This document shows, in pieces, positions 62,938 through 64,000 of a DNA stretch of 64,000 bases. The translations under genes and the position numbers were made by a program. The stretch comes from Pseudomonas putida. GTDB lineage: Bacteria > Pseudomonadota > Gammaproteobacteria > Pseudomonadales > Pseudomonadaceae. The stretch is taken from contig NZ_MKZO01000073.1 in NCBI RefSeq assembly GCF_001941965.1, positions 186,001 through 250,000 of the forward strand. Reading direction: 5' to 3'. The stretch's first letter is position 1, and every line of letters begins with the position of its first letter. The notes beneath the pieces are model-generated. The model ran no database searches. It was given only the letters and a program-made list of their open reading frames with translations, and was not told the DNA's origin.

Positions 62938-63798
62938 TTTGCCGACCATCGGCGTCAGCAGCGTCGCCGAGGTCAGCTCCGCCGCACCCGCGCCGCCTGG
63001 CAACAGGCTGAACTGCCCGGCGCTCAACGACAGGACCTGGACCAGGAAACTGGAAATCCATTGCAGGTTGCCGCCCAGCCCCAGCAGCACCAGGTACAGC
63101 ACGCTGTAGCGCAGGGCCCAATGCAGGCAGGTCAGCAGGAAGACCAGGGCCAGCACCCGCCGGGGCAGACGCAAGGTCGCCCGGAACGCCCGAAAGAAAT
63201 GCAGCAGCCGTCTTGCCCAGCGCCGTTGTGTCGACTCCCGCACATTCAATCTTTTCAGCACGCGCCCGTTCCAGCGCATCAGCCCGCGCCGCCAGCGCAG
63301 CAAACCCACTCCCAGCCCCAGCACCGCAAGCATGAGCAGCGCACTGCCGATCAGCATGCCCTCAAGGCTGCGGCCCAGATTGTGGAAGAGGGTGTAGACG
63401 ACTATCCCAAGTACCGCACCGAGAAAGAACAGCAGGTCATTCAACTGATCCATGGCGAACACGGCGCCGCTGTGGGCGGGCCGAACCCGGTCGCGGGACA
63501 GCAGCGCCATCAGGGTCAGCGGGCCACCGCTGCCGCCGGGGGTGGTGCAGATGGCGAACTCGGTGGCCATGATCACCCCGAGGCTGCGCAGGCGACCGAT
63601 CCTTTCGCCCTGGCTGCCGAGCAACAGGCGCAGGCGTAACGCGTTCAGCACCCAGCACAGCACGATCATGCCGAACAAGGCCAGCAGCAGCCCGGGTGGG
63701 AAGCTGCGCAGGCGCGGCAGCAATTCAGCGCCGCCGAGCAGGGCCGGCACCAGCGCCGCCATCAACAGCGCCGCCAGCAGCCAGCCGATGCGGTTCAC
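62806..63798 (-). CDS. LPG_synthase_TM / UPF0104 family membrane protein
   Basis: A 330-residue polytopic protein of the family that includes the flippase domain of MprF (lysylphosphatidylglycerol synthase TM region). Eight or so TM helices; conserved TPGGSGGPLTLMALL and LLPGGAGAAELTSATLL blocks. The usual aminoacyl-transfer domain is absent. It starts at GTG and overlaps the upstream gene by four bases (GTGA). Likely a lipid flippase; substrate unknown. Confidence 0.83.
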   Translation of the reverse strand: MNRIGWLLAALLMAALVPALLGGAELLPRLRSFPPGLLLALFGMIVLCWVLNALRLRLLLGSQGERIGRLRSLGVIMATEFAICTTPGGSGGPLTLMALLSRDRVRPAHSGAVFAMDQLNDLLFFLGAVLGIVVYTLFHNLGRSLEGMLIGSALLMLAVLGLGVGLLRWRRGLMRWNGRVLKRLNVRESTQRRWARRLLHFFRAFRATLRLPRRVLALVFLLTCLHWALRYSVLYLVLLGLGGNLQWISSFLVQVLSLSAGQFSLLPGGAGAAELTSATLLTPMVGKSTAAAAVLVWRVVTYYFYLIAGGPVFLCLLGRPLLERLAGLRR

Positions 63799-64000
63799 GG
63801 CGCGGGCCTGCTGGCCAGCCAGGCCATCTTGGTCATGGGAATGCGCCCGTCAGTGAGCAGGCGTTGCAGAGTGTCCAGCCAGTAGTTGCGCGAAAAGGCG
63901 TGGCGCATGTCCACCGGATGCAGGCCCAGGCGGATGGTGCTGGCATCGCTCATACGGCGCTCATGCATGGCGCTGACGGCCCGCGACAACCCGCGCCGCC
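63795..64000 (-). CDS. C-terminal part of a polysaccharide-deacetylase-like protein (cut by window end)
   Basis: The 3' end of a minus-strand gene whose start lies past the window. The readable 67 residues (TIRLGLHPVDMRHAFSRNYW, then LLTDGRIPMTKMAWL) resemble the C-terminus of DUF2334-type polysaccharide deacetylases. It overlaps the membrane protein gene by GTGA, so they are translationally coupled. Family assignment from a short fragment is tentative. Confidence 0.6.
   Translation of the reverse strand, partial: RRGLSRAVSAMHERRMSDASTIRLGLHPVDMRHAFSRNYWLDTLQRLLTDGRIPMTKMAWLASRPAP

Overview
The window is a 64 kb piece of a Pseudomonas chromosome. GC content is high, the GroEL, MvaT, MexVW, ColRS, BifA and OlsBA homologues are all of the Pseudomonas type, and the gene order follows, from memory, the P. 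aeruginosa PAO1 stretch from ftsQ down to the mvaT/purU region. Intergenic REP palindromes with the core GTGGGAGCTGGCTTGCCAGC suggest the fluorescens/protegens/chlororaphis side of the genus, but I cannot fix the species. There are no rRNA or tRNA genes, no insertion sequence, prophage, integrase or CRISPR array. The accessory signal lies in small intergenic repeats and in a few poorly characterised operons.

Layout. 1-4.1 kb: end of the division and cell-wall cluster (ftsQ partial, ftsA, ftsZ, lpxC). 4.1-15.2 kb: dciA, secA, argJ, a Nudix-ThiE fusion, a panE/histidine kinase/cobalamin adenosyltransferase operon on the minus strand, yajQ and mscS. 15.4-23.4 kb: an MdfA-type MFS pump, ampG, an alkyltransferase-like protein, a DUF481 outer membrane protein, a HugZ-type haem protein, fxsA and groES-groEL behind a sigma-32-like promoter. 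23.6-28.3 kb: the ColRS envelope-stress locus, with a PAP2 phosphatase upstream and a methyltransferase/inaA/small exported protein operon downstream; both flanking operons carry the same 16-bp ColR-type box. 28.3-37.8 kb, all minus strand: mexVW, then a DUF1513/imelysin-like/di-haem DUF1111 operon and icmP, which looks like a cell-envelope iron-related system. 38-44.9 kb: bifA, sodB, argO/argP, an epimerase and a coiled-coil membrane protein. 45-53 kb: xenB with its ArsR regulator, acpH, olsBA (ornithine lipid synthesis, with a PHO-box-like site), a degenerate acyl-CoA dehydrogenase homologue, a serine hydrolase, YceI and a cardiolipin-synthase-like enzyme. 53-64 kb: PfpI protein, RHH protein, class I fumarase, ferredoxin reductase, pykA, a small lipoprotein, a PilZ protein, sbcB, mvaT, purU and a membrane-protein operon cut by the window end.

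A recurrent theme is envelope homeostasis: lipid A (lpxC), lipid phosphatase, LPS kinase-like InaA, ornithine lipids, cardiolipin, MexVW, AmpG recycling and mechanosensing, under ColR, Pho-like and iron-responsive-looking control. The most promising poorly described system is the icmP/DUF1111/imelysin-like/DUF1513 cluster. The most notable structural feature is a set of REPINs whose internal spacers fall into shared homology classes, together with a second, unrelated AGCTTGCAG-type inverted-repeat family.
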